Shown piece by piece: positions 25,111 to 33,602 of a stretch of DNA of 64,000 nt. The first letter of the stretch is position 1; every line of letters starts with the position of its first letter. Position numbers and translations under genes: made by a program. Under the pieces are notes generated by a model. It saw nothing but the letters and a program-made list of their open reading frames with translations. It made no database searches and had not been told where the DNA came from. This DNA comes from Clostridia bacterium (GTDB taxonomy: Bacteria > Bacillota > Clostridia > Oscillospirales > Acutalibacteraceae). The stretch is taken from the NCBI GenBank assembly GCA_017465825.1, contig JAFTVI010000013.1:1-64000 (forward strand), written 5' to 3'.

Positions 25111-27297
25111 TTAATCGTGGTGGTTATTTCTGGGTTTTCTGCCGCCCTTGAAATCTCTTCTGGGTTTTCTATCCTGTGCGGGATCGTTTTCGGGAACAAG
25201 GCCTTCAACCTCAATAAGCGCATCTCTTCTGGAGAGGTTAAGTCTGCCCTGATCGTCTACGGGAAGAACCTTAACGATGATTTCGTCGCCTACGTTAACA
25301 ACGTCCTCAACCTTTTCTGTTCTCTTTACATCAAGCTGGCTGATATGAACCATACCCTCTTTACCGGGAGCAATTTCAACAAATGCGCCGAAAGACATAA
25401 GTCTTGTAACAACACCCTTATAAATTGCGCCGACTTCAGGATCCTTTGCGATTGTTTCGATGATATCAAGAGCTCTCTGTGCATCTTCGATATCCTGTGC
25501 TGTGATGAAGATTGAACCGTCTTCCTCAACGTCAACCTTACAGTTGCACTCTGCGCAAATCTTCTGGATAACCTTACCCTGCTTACCGATAACATCGCCG
25601 ATCTTGTCAACATCAATCTTGGTTGAGAGAAGCTTGGGAGCATACTTTGAAAGCTCTGCTCTGGGCTCTGCGATACAGGGAAGAATTACGTTATCGATAA
25701 TGTGATTTCTTGCAACGTGTGTCTTATGAAGTGCCTCTTTGATGATTTCGGGAGTAAGACCGTGAACCTTAAGGTCCATCTGGATAGCTGTGATACCCTT
25801 CTTTGTACCTGCAACCTTGAAGTCCATATCGCCGTAAAAGTCCTCAAGACCCTGAATATCGACCATTGTCATAAAACGGTCACCTTCGGAGATAAGACCG
25901 CAGGAGATACCTGCAACGGGAGCCTTGATGGGAACACCGGCTGCCATAAGAGCAAGTGTTGAGCCGCAGACTGATGCCTGTGATGTGGAGCCGTTTGAAG
26001 AAAGAACTTCGGAAACGAGTCTGATTGTATAGGGGAACTCCTCCATTGAGGGGATTACAGGAACAAGTGAACGCTCTGCAAGTGCGCCGTGACCGATTTC
26101 TCTTCTGCCGGGGCCTCTTGAGGGCTTTGTTTCACCTACTGAATATGAGGGGAAATTGTAGTGATGAATATATCTCTTTGTTTCTTCCTCGTCGATACCG
26201 TCGAGCAGCTGTGCATCTCTTGCAGAACCGAGAGTAGCAACTGTGAGAACCTGTGTCTGACCTCTGGTGAACATACCTGAGCCGTGTACTCTGCTGAGAA
26301 GGTCAACCTGTGCATCAAGAGGACGCATATCGTTGATACCTCTGCCGTCTACACGCTTATTCTCGTCAAGGAGCCAACGGCGAACGATATACTTCTGGAG
26401 CTTGTACATACAGTCATCGATCTTGTCTGCCTCTTCGGGGAATTTTTCGTCAAATTCTGCGTGAACTCTGTCGTAAATGGGAAGAAGTCTTTCGTCACGG
26501 ATTCTCTTGTCGTCTGTATCAAGAGCAACCTTAACATCGTCAATAGCAAATGCCTTGATAGCCTCAAAAAGCTCCTCTGAGGGGTCGTTTGAGGGGAAGT
26601 CTACCTTAGCCTTACCTACCTCAGCCTGAATACCCTTGATGAACTCAACCATCTTCTGGTTTACGGAGTGAGCGTACATAATACCGTCGAACATTACGTC
26701 GTCGTCGATTTCGTTTGCGCCTGCCTCAATCATAGCAACGAGGTCAGCAGTAGATGCAACCGTAACAGCCATTTCTGACTTCTCTCTCTGCTCTGCTGTG
26801 GGGTTGATTACGTATTCGCCGTCAACATAGCCCAGTGATACACCTGAAATAGGACCGTCCCAGGGAATCTGTGAAATTGAAAGTGCGATTGAAACACCGA
26901 TCATAGCTGTGATTTCGGGTGAGCAATCGGGGTCAACTGACATAACTGTTGCAACAACACCAACGTCGTTTCTCATATCCTTGGGGAAAAGAGGACGGAT
27001 GGGTCTGTCGATAACACGGGATGCAAGGGTTGCTTTTTCGCTTGCCTTGCCTTCTCTTCTCTGGAAAGAGCCGGGGATTTTACCTACTGCGTAAAGCTTC
27101 TCCTCAAAGTCAACTGACATAGGGAAGAAATCTACACCTTCACGGGGCTTGTCTGCCATAGTAACGTTACAGAGAACTTCTGTTTCGCCGTAGCGTACAA
27201 GACAGGAGCCTGCTGCGAGCTGTGCCATTTTACCGACTTCTACTTTAAAAGGTCTGCCGGCAAATTCGGTTTCAAAAACTTTAAAATCGTTGAACAT
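25111..27297 (-). CDS. pnp: Polyribonucleotide nucleotidyltransferase (PNPase)
   Basis: 728 aa. Two RNase PH domains (GRPFKVEVGKMAQLAAGSCL at the N-terminus and the catalytic second core with LLDGIDEEETKRY and GDFYGDMDFKVAGT), a KH domain (TKIDVDKIGDVIGKQGKVIQ) and an S1 domain (VGAIYKGVVTRLMSFGAFVE), then a basic tail. Degrades RNA 3'-5' phosphorolytically in the degradosome. Downstream of rpsO, the usual rpsO-pnp order. The accessory island begins right at its stop codon, which probably displaced the native terminator. Confidence 0.97.
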   Translation of the reverse strand: MFNDFKVFETEFAGRPFKVEVGKMAQLAAGSCLVRYGETEVLCNVTMADKPREGVDFFPMSVDFEEKLYAVGKIPGSFQRREGKASEKATLASRVIDRPIRPLFPKDMRNDVGVVATVMSVDPDCSPEITAMIGVSIALSISQIPWDGPISGVSLGYVDGEYVINPTAEQREKSEMAVTVASTADLVAMIEAGANEIDDDVMFDGIMYAHSVNQKMVEFIKGIQAEVGKAKVDFPSNDPSEELFEAIKAFAIDDVKVALDTDDKRIRDERLLPIYDRVHAEFDEKFPEEADKIDDCMYKLQKYIVRRWLLDENKRVDGRGINDMRPLDAQVDLLSRVHGSGMFTRGQTQVLTVATLGSARDAQLLDGIDEEETKRYIHHYNFPSYSVGETKPSRGPGRREIGHGALAERSLVPVIPSMEEFPYTIRLVSEVLSSNGSTSQASVCGSTLALMAAGVPIKAPVAGISCGLISEGDRFMTMVDIQGLEDFYGDMDFKVAGTKKGITAIQMDLKVHGLTPEIIKEALHKTHVARNHIIDNVILPCIAEPRAELSKYAPKLLSTKIDVDKIGDVIGKQGKVIQKICAECNCKVDVEEDGSIFITAQDIEDAQRALDIIETIAKDPEVGAIYKGVVTRLMSFGAFVEIAPGKEGMVHISQLDVKRTEKVEDVVNVGDEIIVKVLPVDDQGRLNLSRRDALIEVEGLVPENDPAQDRKPRRDFKGGRKPRNNHHD

Positions 27298-27347
27298 TTT
27301 TTGTTTCTCCTTTTCTTTTTTCTATGCCTGACAAGCACTCTCGCTGT

Positions 27348-27398
27348 TAATGTACAATTCACCGCACACGATATTCATACACGCTGAATTGTACATTA
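27348..27398. repeat. Short copy of the GTACAAT palindromic repeat between rpsO and pnp
   Basis: TAATGTACAATTCA (27348-27361) is complemented exactly at 27385-27398. The sequence GTACAATT/AATTGTAC and the trailing ATTATACATTAAAT match the arms of the larger elements at 30506, 32274 and 56274. In the pnp leader it may form an RNA stem, where PNPase autoregulation is known in other bacteria. Confidence 0.5.
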
Positions 27399-27454
27399 TA
27401 CATTAAATATGCCAAAGACCTGCCCGACAATACTGTACATTAAAAATTGAATTA

Positions 27455-27483
27455 AGGGCAGCAAAACTTGACTTTGCCGCCCT
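27455..27483 (-). terminator. Hairpin after rpsO
   Basis: On the minus strand AGGGCGGCAAA / TTTGCTGCCCT around GTCAAGT, followed by TAATTCAATTTTT. Partial terminator between rpsO and pnp. Confidence 0.55.
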
Positions 27484-27494
27484 GTTTTCTGAAA

Positions 27495-27758
27495 TTACTT
27501 ACGAAGTCCGAGTCTTGCAACGATAGAACGGTATCTTTCGATATCTACCTTCTGAAGGTATGCAAGAAGGTTTCTTCTGTGACCAACCATCTTGAGAAGA
27601 CCACGTCTTGAGTGATGATCCTTCTTATGCTCCTTAAGATGCTCTGTAAGGTCGTTGATTCTCTTTGTAAGAACAGCGATCTGTACTTCGGGTGAACCTG
27701 TGTCGCCCTCGTGAGTAGCATACTCCTTGATGATTGCAGTCTTTTCTGCCTGTGTCAT
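27495..27758 (-). CDS. rpsO: 30S ribosomal protein S15
   Basis: 87 aa from ATG 27758 (GAGGTG 8 bases upstream; a GTG three codons earlier lies inside that site). Conserved motifs [37 protein letters not shown]. Binds 16S rRNA in the 30S platform. Precedes pnp. Confidence 0.97.
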   Translation of the reverse strand: MTQAEKTAIIKEYATHEGDTGSPEVQIAVLTKRINDLTEHLKEHKKDHHSRRGLLKMVGHRRNLLAYLQKVDIERYRSIVARLGLRK

Positions 27759-27908
27759 TATTTTCACCTCATTTAAAATATTGTCCGCCGCAAATCACAG
27801 GGCAAGGCAGGTGAATGCTCGTTGAGCTTACTCCATACTCCGTGAAATCGGTAGCTTCAATAGTATAGCATATACAGTTGCGTTTGTCAAATACTTTTTT
27901 TATTAAAA

Positions 27909-28104
27909 TAAACAATAATTTATCGGCGAAAGCCGATAAAAAAATGAGTAAGTAGCAATTAGCAATGAGTAATGTTGGAAAGGGCGTTGCCCTTTGACCC
28001 ATTTTATATAAATCAAGCCCGTAGGGCTTCCTCAATTGCTCATTTCTCACTGCTCATTGCTCATTACAATAATTTATAGGCTCACGCCTATAAATTATTG
28101 TTTA
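27909..28104. repeat. Palindromic repeat element, AGCAATGAG subtype (copy 1)
   Basis: 196 bp with perfect 14-bp terminal inverted repeats TAAACAATAATTTA (27909-27922) and TAAATTATTGTTTA (28091-28104). Inside are small hairpins at each end (TATCGGC/GCCGATA; TATAGGC/GCCTATA), arms of AGCAATGAG-like sequence, and a centre with AAAGGGCGTTGCCCTTT and AGCCCGTAGGGCTT. The right end supplies the TAA stop of the YgjV-like gene (28095-28097). The same unit, reverse-complemented, occurs at 51826-51992. Confidence 0.75.
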
Positions 28105-28643
28105 CGCTGCTTTGTTTTCTTTTTAAAATACGGAACGATATCAAATCTTCCCATTGCGATAAGAACAGAGATAAGGCTGATTGAATCGGTCAACAGAGCC
28201 TCCCACGCGCCGCAAGCGATATTATAAACAACCCACATAATCAAAGTAGGAATATTGATAATTCTGATATATCGGGGATTATCTATACTGTATGCAACGG
28301 TTGAGCAGAGCTTGCCTACCAGCGGGAGCAATGATGTAGGTCCTTCCCAGGTTATAATCGCAGACAAAACATAAATTCCGCAGAATATCCATCTTGCAAC
28401 GACTGTAGATTTATCTTTTTCTACAAGACGGTAAAAAATCAGATTCCTTATAACACCGATTAAATTCATTATTGAACCCGTAGGTGCGCCAAGAAGAAAA
28501 TACTGAACGGTAAAAGCCGCCTCCGAACCCATTTTTGTAACAACTATGGTTTTGTGCTTGTTGCTCTGGAATGCGGCAACACCCAGAACAAACCCGATAA
28601 TGCCGACTGCTCTTATAAAAATCTGCGACTGAAAAAATTCCAT
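28095..28643 (-). CDS. YgjV-family membrane protein
   Basis: 182 aa with about six hydrophobic segments. SEAAFTVQYFLLGAPTGSIM and NLIFYRLVEKDKS match the YgjV family ('inner membrane protein YgjV'), a small family of unknown function, possibly a transporter. The last residues KKKTKQRKQ and the stop codon come from the repeat element at its 3' end, so the native C-terminus may have been altered. Confidence 0.8.
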   Translation of the reverse strand: MEFFQSQIFIRAVGIIGFVLGVAAFQSNKHKTIVVTKMGSEAAFTVQYFLLGAPTGSIMNLIGVIRNLIFYRLVEKDKSTVVARWIFCGIYVLSAIITWEGPTSLLPLVGKLCSTVAYSIDNPRYIRIINIPTLIMWVVYNIACGAWEALLTDSISLISVLIAMGRFDIVPYFKKKTKQRKQ

Positions 28644-28689
28644 AACTAACCTCTTTAATCAACAGCAAAAGTAATCATTCAATGTCTTT

Positions 28690-28757
28690 ATAATTTAAGC
28701 CCGCAGGGCTTCCACAATTGCTCATTGCTCATTTTTATAGAATTATACAATAATTCA
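28690..28757. repeat. Partial AGCAATGAG-type repeat
   Basis: Contains AAGCCCGCAGGGCTTCC and TTGCTCATTGCTCATTTTTAT, as in the right half of the copy at 27909-28104, and a degraded end CAATAATTCA. Lies upstream of the YgjV-like gene. Confidence 0.55.
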
Positions 28758-28830
28758 ACAAAAAATAACAGTCCTATATATACCAAAATGAAGTGAAAAT
28801 ACAAACACAAAAGTGCATAATATAAACAAA

Positions 28831-28855
28831 AAGGGATATTGAAACAATACCCCTT
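28831..28855 (-). terminator. Terminator of the yab/divIC cluster
   Basis: On the minus strand AAGGGGTATTG-TTT-CAATATCCCTT followed by TTTG, directly after the S1-domain gene. Confidence 0.7.
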
Positions 28856-28861
28856 AACGTA

Positions 28862-29353
28862 TTACCATCTGTTTGCGCCGCCGTTGTTGCCGCGTCTTGC
28901 GCCGCCGCGTCTTGATTCTGCAGGCTTTTTCATTCCTGCCTGACGTTCATCACTTGTCTGCTTGAATTTTGCCATCATATCTTCAAAGGACTGAGGTTTA
29001 TCTTCGTGGTGATTGCCCTGCCACGTCTGGACAGGTCTTTTTGACTTGGGCGCAGATTTGCCGTTGCGGTCAAAGGACTTTTCACCCTTGAATGAACGCT
29101 CTTTATTTTCAGCCGGCTTGGGAGCTGCCTGTCTTATAGATAAACTGATTTTACCTGCTTCATTTACGGATAAGACCTTTACCTTAACATCCTGCCCTTC
29201 GGAAAGATGCTCATTAATGTCTTTGACAAAGGATGTTGCAACCTCGGAAATATGTACCATTCCGGTTTCGCCTGTAGATAGTTTTACAAAAGCTCCGAAA
29301 TTTGTAAGTCCGGTTACTTTTCCCTCATAAATGTCACCAATATTAACCTGCAT
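28862..29353 (-). CDS. yabR: S1 RNA-binding protein YabR-like
   Basis: 163 aa. Residues 1-75 are an S1 domain (VGDIYEGKVTGLTNFGAFVK-like start, GMVHISEV, GKISLSIRQ). The rest is a basic, Arg/Gly/Asn-rich tail (RRGGARRGNNGGANRW), a plausible RNA-binding extension. Last gene of the conserved spoVB-yabN-hup-yabOPQ-divIC-yabR order; in Bacillus the S1 protein YabR follows divIC. Confidence 0.82.
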   Translation of the reverse strand: MQVNIGDIYEGKVTGLTNFGAFVKLSTGETGMVHISEVATSFVKDINEHLSEGQDVKVKVLSVNEAGKISLSIRQAAPKPAENKERSFKGEKSFDRNGKSAPKSKRPVQTWQGNHHEDKPQSFEDMMAKFKQTSDERQAGMKKPAESRRGGARRGNNGGANRW

Positions 29354-29380
29354 TTAAGTTTTTGTCCTCCTGATGGATTA

Positions 29381-29656
29381 TTATTCTTCTATATAAACAC
29401 GTTCGTCGGGATATATATAACCTTCATCACGTGCATATTCTTCCATAAGTGCTGTAACGTTATCCTCGTCAATAAGCGCATCGAGAATTGCATTTTCCTC
29501 AGTAAGCTCTTCAAGCTGAGCCTGCTTATCGGCAATTTCGTCATCAAGCTCTTTATCTTTTGCGCTGAGAACGCCTATCCAGACAAGCATACCTACCGCA
29601 AAAACAACCAGACAAGCCAATACAGCAATCAGCTTTCTTTTAGTGTATATCGTCAC
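29381..29656 (-). CDS. divIC: FtsB/DivIC-type cell division protein
   Basis: 91 aa. Short cytoplasmic N-terminus, one membrane segment (LIAVLACLVVFAVGMLVWIG), then a coiled coil (DDEIADKQAQLEELTEENAI) and the conserved C-terminal YARDEGYIYPDE. Works with FtsL and DivIB/FtsQ in the divisome. Position between yabQ and yabR supports the name. Confidence 0.87.
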   Translation of the reverse strand: MTIYTKRKLIAVLACLVVFAVGMLVWIGVLSAKDKELDDEIADKQAQLEELTEENAILDALIDEDNVTALMEEYARDEGYIYPDERVYIEE

Positions 29657-29690
29657 GGATATGACGCCCTTTCATTTATAATTTCAACTT

Positions 29691-30167
29691 CTAATCCACG
29701 TTATTATACAACACTTGACTACGCTGTTTCAAGAGTTTTTTGAATTTATTTTTGAAATTTTCGGTCTTTTCGGATAATTTTTTCTTAATTGCGTCAATTT
29801 TTCTGCCGAGCAGTTTAAACGGCACAAAAATCGGACTTAAAATCTTTTTAAAAAACGCAAACAAATTGAGAAAACAACCGAATATAAGCTCGCCGAAGGT
29901 GAAAGAAAAAACACAGAATCCGAGTATCTGAGCAACTATAAGATAAAATCTGATATGACCGTTGTTTACCGCAACGAACAGCAAAAATGACGACAGCGTG
30001 CAGACCACGCAGAAAATAACGTCGGCAACAAAAACAACAGCCTTGTTATCGGACAGAACTGACCTGAAAATCCGTATAACAAGGTAAAATATTCCAAGAA
30101 CAAAACCGAGGCCCACAGCAGGCATCAGGTTCCTGAGCTGAGTTACAATATCAGTTACATACATCAT
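29691..30167 (-). CDS. yabQ: Spore cortex protein YabQ-like
   Basis: 158 aa, four membrane segments in the first two thirds and a basic C-terminus (RKIDAIKKKLSEKTENFKNK). YabQ is a membrane protein of the outer forespore membrane needed for cortex formation. Start overlaps yabP stop by 4 bases (ATGA). Confidence 0.82.
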   Translation of the reverse strand: MMYVTDIVTQLRNLMPAVGLGFVLGIFYLVIRIFRSVLSDNKAVVFVADVIFCVVCTLSSFLLFVAVNNGHIRFYLIVAQILGFCVFSFTFGELIFGCFLNLFAFFKKILSPIFVPFKLLGRKIDAIKKKLSEKTENFKNKFKKLLKQRSQVLYNNVD

Positions 30168-30442
30168 TTAAAAAGCCTTGAGAAAAATCCGCCGCCGGTT
30201 TCGCGCATTTCGCTGTATTCAAGCGCGTTGACCGTACCTTCAACAACAAGTTCCCCTGCATCAACACTCATTCTGATAATGTGCAGATTCTGCCCTTTTA
30301 TTGTAAGCTCGCCCTGCTCTGTTTCTGCGGTAATGCTCTGCTCATCATAGCTGCCGATATCCGTTACACCGGAAACTGAAAGATTCCGCCGCTCCTCAAG
30401 ACTGATATTGTGAGGAAACGTTATGCGCTTCTCTTCTGTCAT
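30164..30442 (-). CDS. yabP: Sporulation protein YabP
   Basis: 92 aa from ATG 30442 (GGAGTG 8 bases upstream; the GTG at 30451 overlaps it). HNISLEERRNLSVSGVTDIG and YDEQSITAETEQGELTIKG are the YabP/YqfC signature. Needed for cortex assembly in Bacillus. Coupled to yabQ. Confidence 0.88.
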   Translation of the reverse strand: MTEEKRITFPHNISLEERRNLSVSGVTDIGSYDEQSITAETEQGELTIKGQNLHIIRMSVDAGELVVEGTVNALEYSEMRETGGGFFSRLFK

Positions 30443-30505
30443 TTCAATCACTCCAAAAAAATGCTGTCACTCAATAATATGAGGACAGCATTGGGGATAT
30501 TACGG

Positions 30506-30637
30506 TAAACAATAATTTAATGTACAATTTACAATGTACAATTAACGGATAATATATAAATCGGGTTAAAGGGCGGAGCCCTTTCCTCCATTGTACATTA
30601 TACATTGTACATTGTTAATTAGGTAAATTATTGTTTA
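30506..30637. repeat. Palindromic repeat element, GTACAAT subtype (copy 2)
   Basis: 132 bp bounded by TAAACAATAATTTA (30506-30519) and TAAATTATTGTTTA (30624-30637). Arms consist of repeated TGTACAAT and ATTGTACA; the centre has GGGTTAAAGGGCGGAGCCCTTT. The right end supplies the TAA stop codon of the HtrA-like gene (30635-30637). Nearly identical to the copy at 32274-32411. Confidence 0.8.
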
Positions 30638-31984
30638 AAGGTCATACACATACGAATAGTTTGTTCTCGCTTCGGCGGGTGAATATTCATCGAGAATGAG
30701 TGTTACGGACTGTTCCGCACCGTTTCGGGTGAACTTAATTATTGTTACGTCGTCACTTCTGTAATTGGACAGAATGGTTTTCAGCTCTGACACGGAGGTT
30801 ACCGGTTCACTGCCCACAGCCGTGATAACATCACCTGCCTGCAAGCCGTACTTTTCTGCACATGTACCCGAACCGACAGCGACAATTTTTGCGCCTGTTA
30901 TACTTCTGTAAGTCTGTATAAAGCCGTAGGAAACGACTTCTTTATCGCACACGGACACACCAAGGCTCGCCTGTCCCGAAACATAACCGATATTTATAAT
31001 TTCATCAATCATACTTCTTACATCGTCAATAGGGATGCAGAAGCTGAGCCCCTCAATTGACGAAGCCGCATATTTTGCACAGGCAATTCCCACAACATAG
31101 CCGTGTTCATCAAATACCGGACCGCCTGAATTACCGCTGTTGATGGCGGCATTTGTCTGGAACATATTGATAACATTCAAATCGTCAGTGGTGATAAGTC
31201 TGTTAAGCGCGCTGACAATGCCGTCTGTAAGAGTATAGGTCAGGTCACCGAGAGGATTGCCGATAACGTAGACCGAATCACCGACCTCAAGAGCAGAGGA
31301 TTCGCCGTAGATTACGCTCTGAATTTTGCCTTTCGGTTCAATTTTCAGTACGGCAATGTCATTTGAATCCTCATAGCCGACAAGTGTGGCGTTATAGCTT
31401 TTTTTATTGTGAAGCGTTACCACATAGCTGTCCGCGCCGCTTACAACGTGGTAATTCGTAACGATATAGCCTTCTTCGCTTATAATAAAGCCTGTGCCCG
31501 ATGCGGTGGAATTGCCTATTCTTACTTCAATACCCACGACAGATTCAACGTTATTTGCATAAATATCTTTTGCCGAATAAGTTTTTTCAACAGACGGCTT
31601 ATCGTCAGATGATGTGACGGTGCCCGACATTATAGTTGTGGTTTCTGCGACGGCAGAGGATTTTGTGGTTTTCTCCTCTTTGGTTGCGGTTTCTTTCTCG
31701 GTGGTGGTTGTATTCTGTGTTGTAGTTTCATCAACAACATCGGAAATAACATCACGGGAATTATCATTGTTGCGGCTGACTATAACTCCGGCTACAATTC
31801 CACCTACTATTGCACCTATAATGGTACAGACAACGCACATTATAACCGCAATTTTCAAAAAAGGCGGTGCACTGTCGTTTCTGACAACAGGAATTTCGGA
31901 CAATGCCGTATCTGCATTATCCTTTACTGTATTTTCATCGTCAGCACAATTATTCTCAGGAGAATAAAGATTGTTTTCATCCAT
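30635..31984 (-). CDS. Membrane-anchored HtrA-like serine protease
   Basis: 449 aa. Short acidic cytoplasmic N-terminus, one membrane segment (FLKIAVIMCVVCTIIGAIVG, ~45-70), a Thr/Ser/Glu linker, then a trypsin-like domain with the full triad: His in VTNYHVVSG (~177), Asp in DSNDIAVLKI (~207), Ser in NSGNSGGPVF (~284). A C-terminal PDZ domain follows (GLQAGDVITAVGSEPVTS). Acts outside the membrane on misfolded or regulatory proteins. It sits one base after yabO, inside the otherwise conserved yabO-yabP pair, and its stop codon lies in a repeat. Confidence 0.9.
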   Translation of the reverse strand: MDENNLYSPENNCADDENTVKDNADTALSEIPVVRNDSAPPFLKIAVIMCVVCTIIGAIVGGIVAGVIVSRNNDNSRDVISDVVDETTTQNTTTTEKETATKEEKTTKSSAVAETTTIMSGTVTSSDDKPSVEKTYSAKDIYANNVESVVGIEVRIGNSTASGTGFIISEEGYIVTNYHVVSGADSYVVTLHNKKSYNATLVGYEDSNDIAVLKIEPKGKIQSVIYGESSALEVGDSVYVIGNPLGDLTYTLTDGIVSALNRLITTDDLNVINMFQTNAAINSGNSGGPVFDEHGYVVGIACAKYAASSIEGLSFCIPIDDVRSMIDEIINIGYVSGQASLGVSVCDKEVVSYGFIQTYRSITGAKIVAVGSGTCAEKYGLQAGDVITAVGSEPVTSVSELKTILSNYRSDDVTIIKFTRNGAEQSVTLILDEYSPAEARTNYSYVYDL

Positions 31985-32224
31985 TCATATCACCTTATAC
32001 ATAGATGCGGCATTTTCCTTTGTTGCGTACTCATTAACCTCAAGCACGCTAACTTTTGTAACATTACTGCCTATGCGGATTTCAATAACGTCACCAACCT
32101 TGACTTCATAAGAAGCTCTTGCAGTTTTGCCGTTGACGTCAATGTGCTTTGCATCGCACAATTCGTTTGCCACGGTTCTGCGCTTTACAAGACGGGACAC
32201 CTTTAAATATTTATCAAGACGCAT
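31985..32224 (-). CDS. rqcP: S4-domain protein RqcP/YabO
   Basis: 79 aa. MRLDKYLKVSRLVKRRTVAN and DVNGKTARASYEVKVGDVIEI are the S4 fold of YabO/RqcP, which helps RqcH add alanine tails to stalled nascent chains on 50S subunits. Genomic position next to hup and mazG fits. Confidence 0.92.
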   Translation of the reverse strand: MRLDKYLKVSRLVKRRTVANELCDAKHIDVNGKTARASYEVKVGDVIEIRIGSNVTKVSVLEVNEYATKENAASMYKVI

Positions 32225-32273
32225 AATAATCCTCTCTTTGTTATTATAAAGTTTTAGCTTGAATTCAGATTGA

Positions 32274-32411
32274 TAAACAATAATTTAATGTACAATGTAC
32301 AATTTACAATGTACAATTAACGGATAAAAATAAATCGGGTTAAAGGGCGGAGCCCTTTCCTCCATTGTACATTATACATTGTACATTGTTAATTAGGTAA
32401 ATTATTGTTTA
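32274..32411. repeat. Palindromic repeat element, GTACAAT subtype (copy 3)
   Basis: 138 bp with the same perfect 14-bp ends (32274-32287; 32398-32411) and the same GGGTTAAAGGGCGGAGCCCTTT centre as copy 2, from which it differs mainly by one extra TGTACAAT unit. Lies between hup and rqcP. Confidence 0.8.
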
Positions 32412-32450
32412 TATTATACCTCATATGCCAAATGATTGCAACAACAAAAA

Positions 32451-32471
32451 AAGAACCGCGGAACGGTTCTT
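32451..32471 (-). terminator. Terminator after hup
   Basis: On the minus strand AAGAACCG-TTCCG-CGGTTCTT followed by TTTTT, just downstream of the hup stop. It suggests that hup is also transcribed as a separate unit. Confidence 0.8.
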
Positions 32472-32492
32472 TCTTTATACGCTATTTGTCAA

Positions 32493-32768
32493 TTATTTTG
32501 CAACTGCATTCTTAAGTGCTGCGCCTGCCTTGAAAGCGGGAACCTTTGTAGCTGCAACTGTCATTGTTTCACCTGTTCTGGGGTTACGGCAAACCTTCTC
32601 TGAACGCTCACGAACCTCAAATGTGCCGAAGCCAACAAGCTGAACTGATTCGCCGTTAGCAAGAGCCTCTGAAACTGATGCTACTACTGCGCTGACTGCT
32701 GCCTCTGCATCCTTCTTTGAAAGGTTAGCCTTTGAAGCAACTGCTGCAACGAGCTCTGATTTTTTCAT
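32493..32768 (-). CDS. hup: HU-type DNA-binding protein
   Basis: 91 aa from ATG 32768 (AAAAAGGAGG upstream). MKKSELVAAVASKANLSKKD, the GFGTFEVRERSEKVCRNPRT arm and KVPAFKAGAALKNAV are textbook HU. Bends and compacts DNA as a dimer. Confidence 0.96.
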   Translation of the reverse strand: MKKSELVAAVASKANLSKKDAEAAVSAVVASVSEALANGESVQLVGFGTFEVRERSEKVCRNPRTGETMTVAATKVPAFKAGAALKNAVAK

Positions 32769-32827
32769 TGTCTTTTCCTCCTTTTTACATTCTTCCAAAA
32801 TTTATATACATATTTTTGGGTACTGAA

Positions 32828-33553
32828 TCAATAAAGCTTTGCAGATTTCTTTACATCTTCGGGAGCTTTTTCGTACTCGCCGAAGTCTTCAAGGAATTTA
32901 TCCGCAATCTTTGTAAGTGCTTCTTCCGGATCGATCTTATTCTGCCTTGCAAGTGCAACTGCCGCAAACAGAAGCTCGCCTACCGACTCTTCCGTTACGC
33001 CGTTTTCAATAGCCTTTGCCTTGGTCTGCACAAAATCCACAGCATCAACATCAAGCTCTGCACCCGATTTTGCCGCTTTATGCTGGAGCTTTTCGCTCCT
33101 CATAAGAGCAGGCAACTCCCTCGGCACTGAGCTCATAGCCTCGGTAGTTGATTTCTGATTTTTTGTACTGCGCTTGATGGCATCCCAATTGGAAAGCACT
33201 TCGTCCGTATTGTTTACATCAATATTGTCGAAAACGTGAGGATGGCGGATGATAAGCTTTTTGCAGATGCCGTCAGCAACATCGTCAAAATCAAACACGC
33301 CTTTTTCTTTTTCCATCTGTGCGTGGAAAACAACCTGCAGAAGCACGTCACCGAGCTCTTCGAGCAAAAGCTCGTTATCACACTTGTTGATTGCCTCTAC
33401 GACCTCATAGGTTTCTTCTATAAAATTCTTTTTAATTGATTCGTGATCCTGCTCGGCATCCCAGGGACAACCGCCCGGAGCACGGAGAATCCTCATAATT
33501 TCGAGCAAATCATATATATTATACTTATCTTTGAAGGTATAGTCAACACTCAT
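32828..33553 (-). CDS. mazG: MazG nucleotide pyrophosphohydrolase
   Basis: 241 aa. LRAPGGCPWDAEQDHESIKK, the EETYEVVEAI and EELGDVLLQVVFHA metal-binding helices (E-x2-E...E-x2-D) define MazG. It lacks the N-terminal methylase domain of Bacillus YabN. House-cleaning hydrolysis of (d)NTPs. Confidence 0.93.
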   Translation of the reverse strand: MSVDYTFKDKYNIYDLLEIMRILRAPGGCPWDAEQDHESIKKNFIEETYEVVEAINKCDNELLLEELGDVLLQVVFHAQMEKEKGVFDFDDVADGICKKLIIRHPHVFDNIDVNNTDEVLSNWDAIKRSTKNQKSTTEAMSSVPRELPALMRSEKLQHKAAKSGAELDVDAVDFVQTKAKAIENGVTEESVGELLFAAVALARQNKIDPEEALTKIADKFLEDFGEYEKAPEDVKKSAKLY

Positions 33554-33602
33554 TTTAAAAATTCCTTGCTTTTTGATGTAAAAAATGTCCGTAAAGTCTA
33601 TT

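Noticed and set aside
27769..28050. 93-codon ORF downstream of the YgjV-like gene
   Set aside because: Composed of translated repeat-element sequence (MRNEQLRKPYGLDLYKMG); the same peptide appears in copy 4, so it is a by-product of the repeat.
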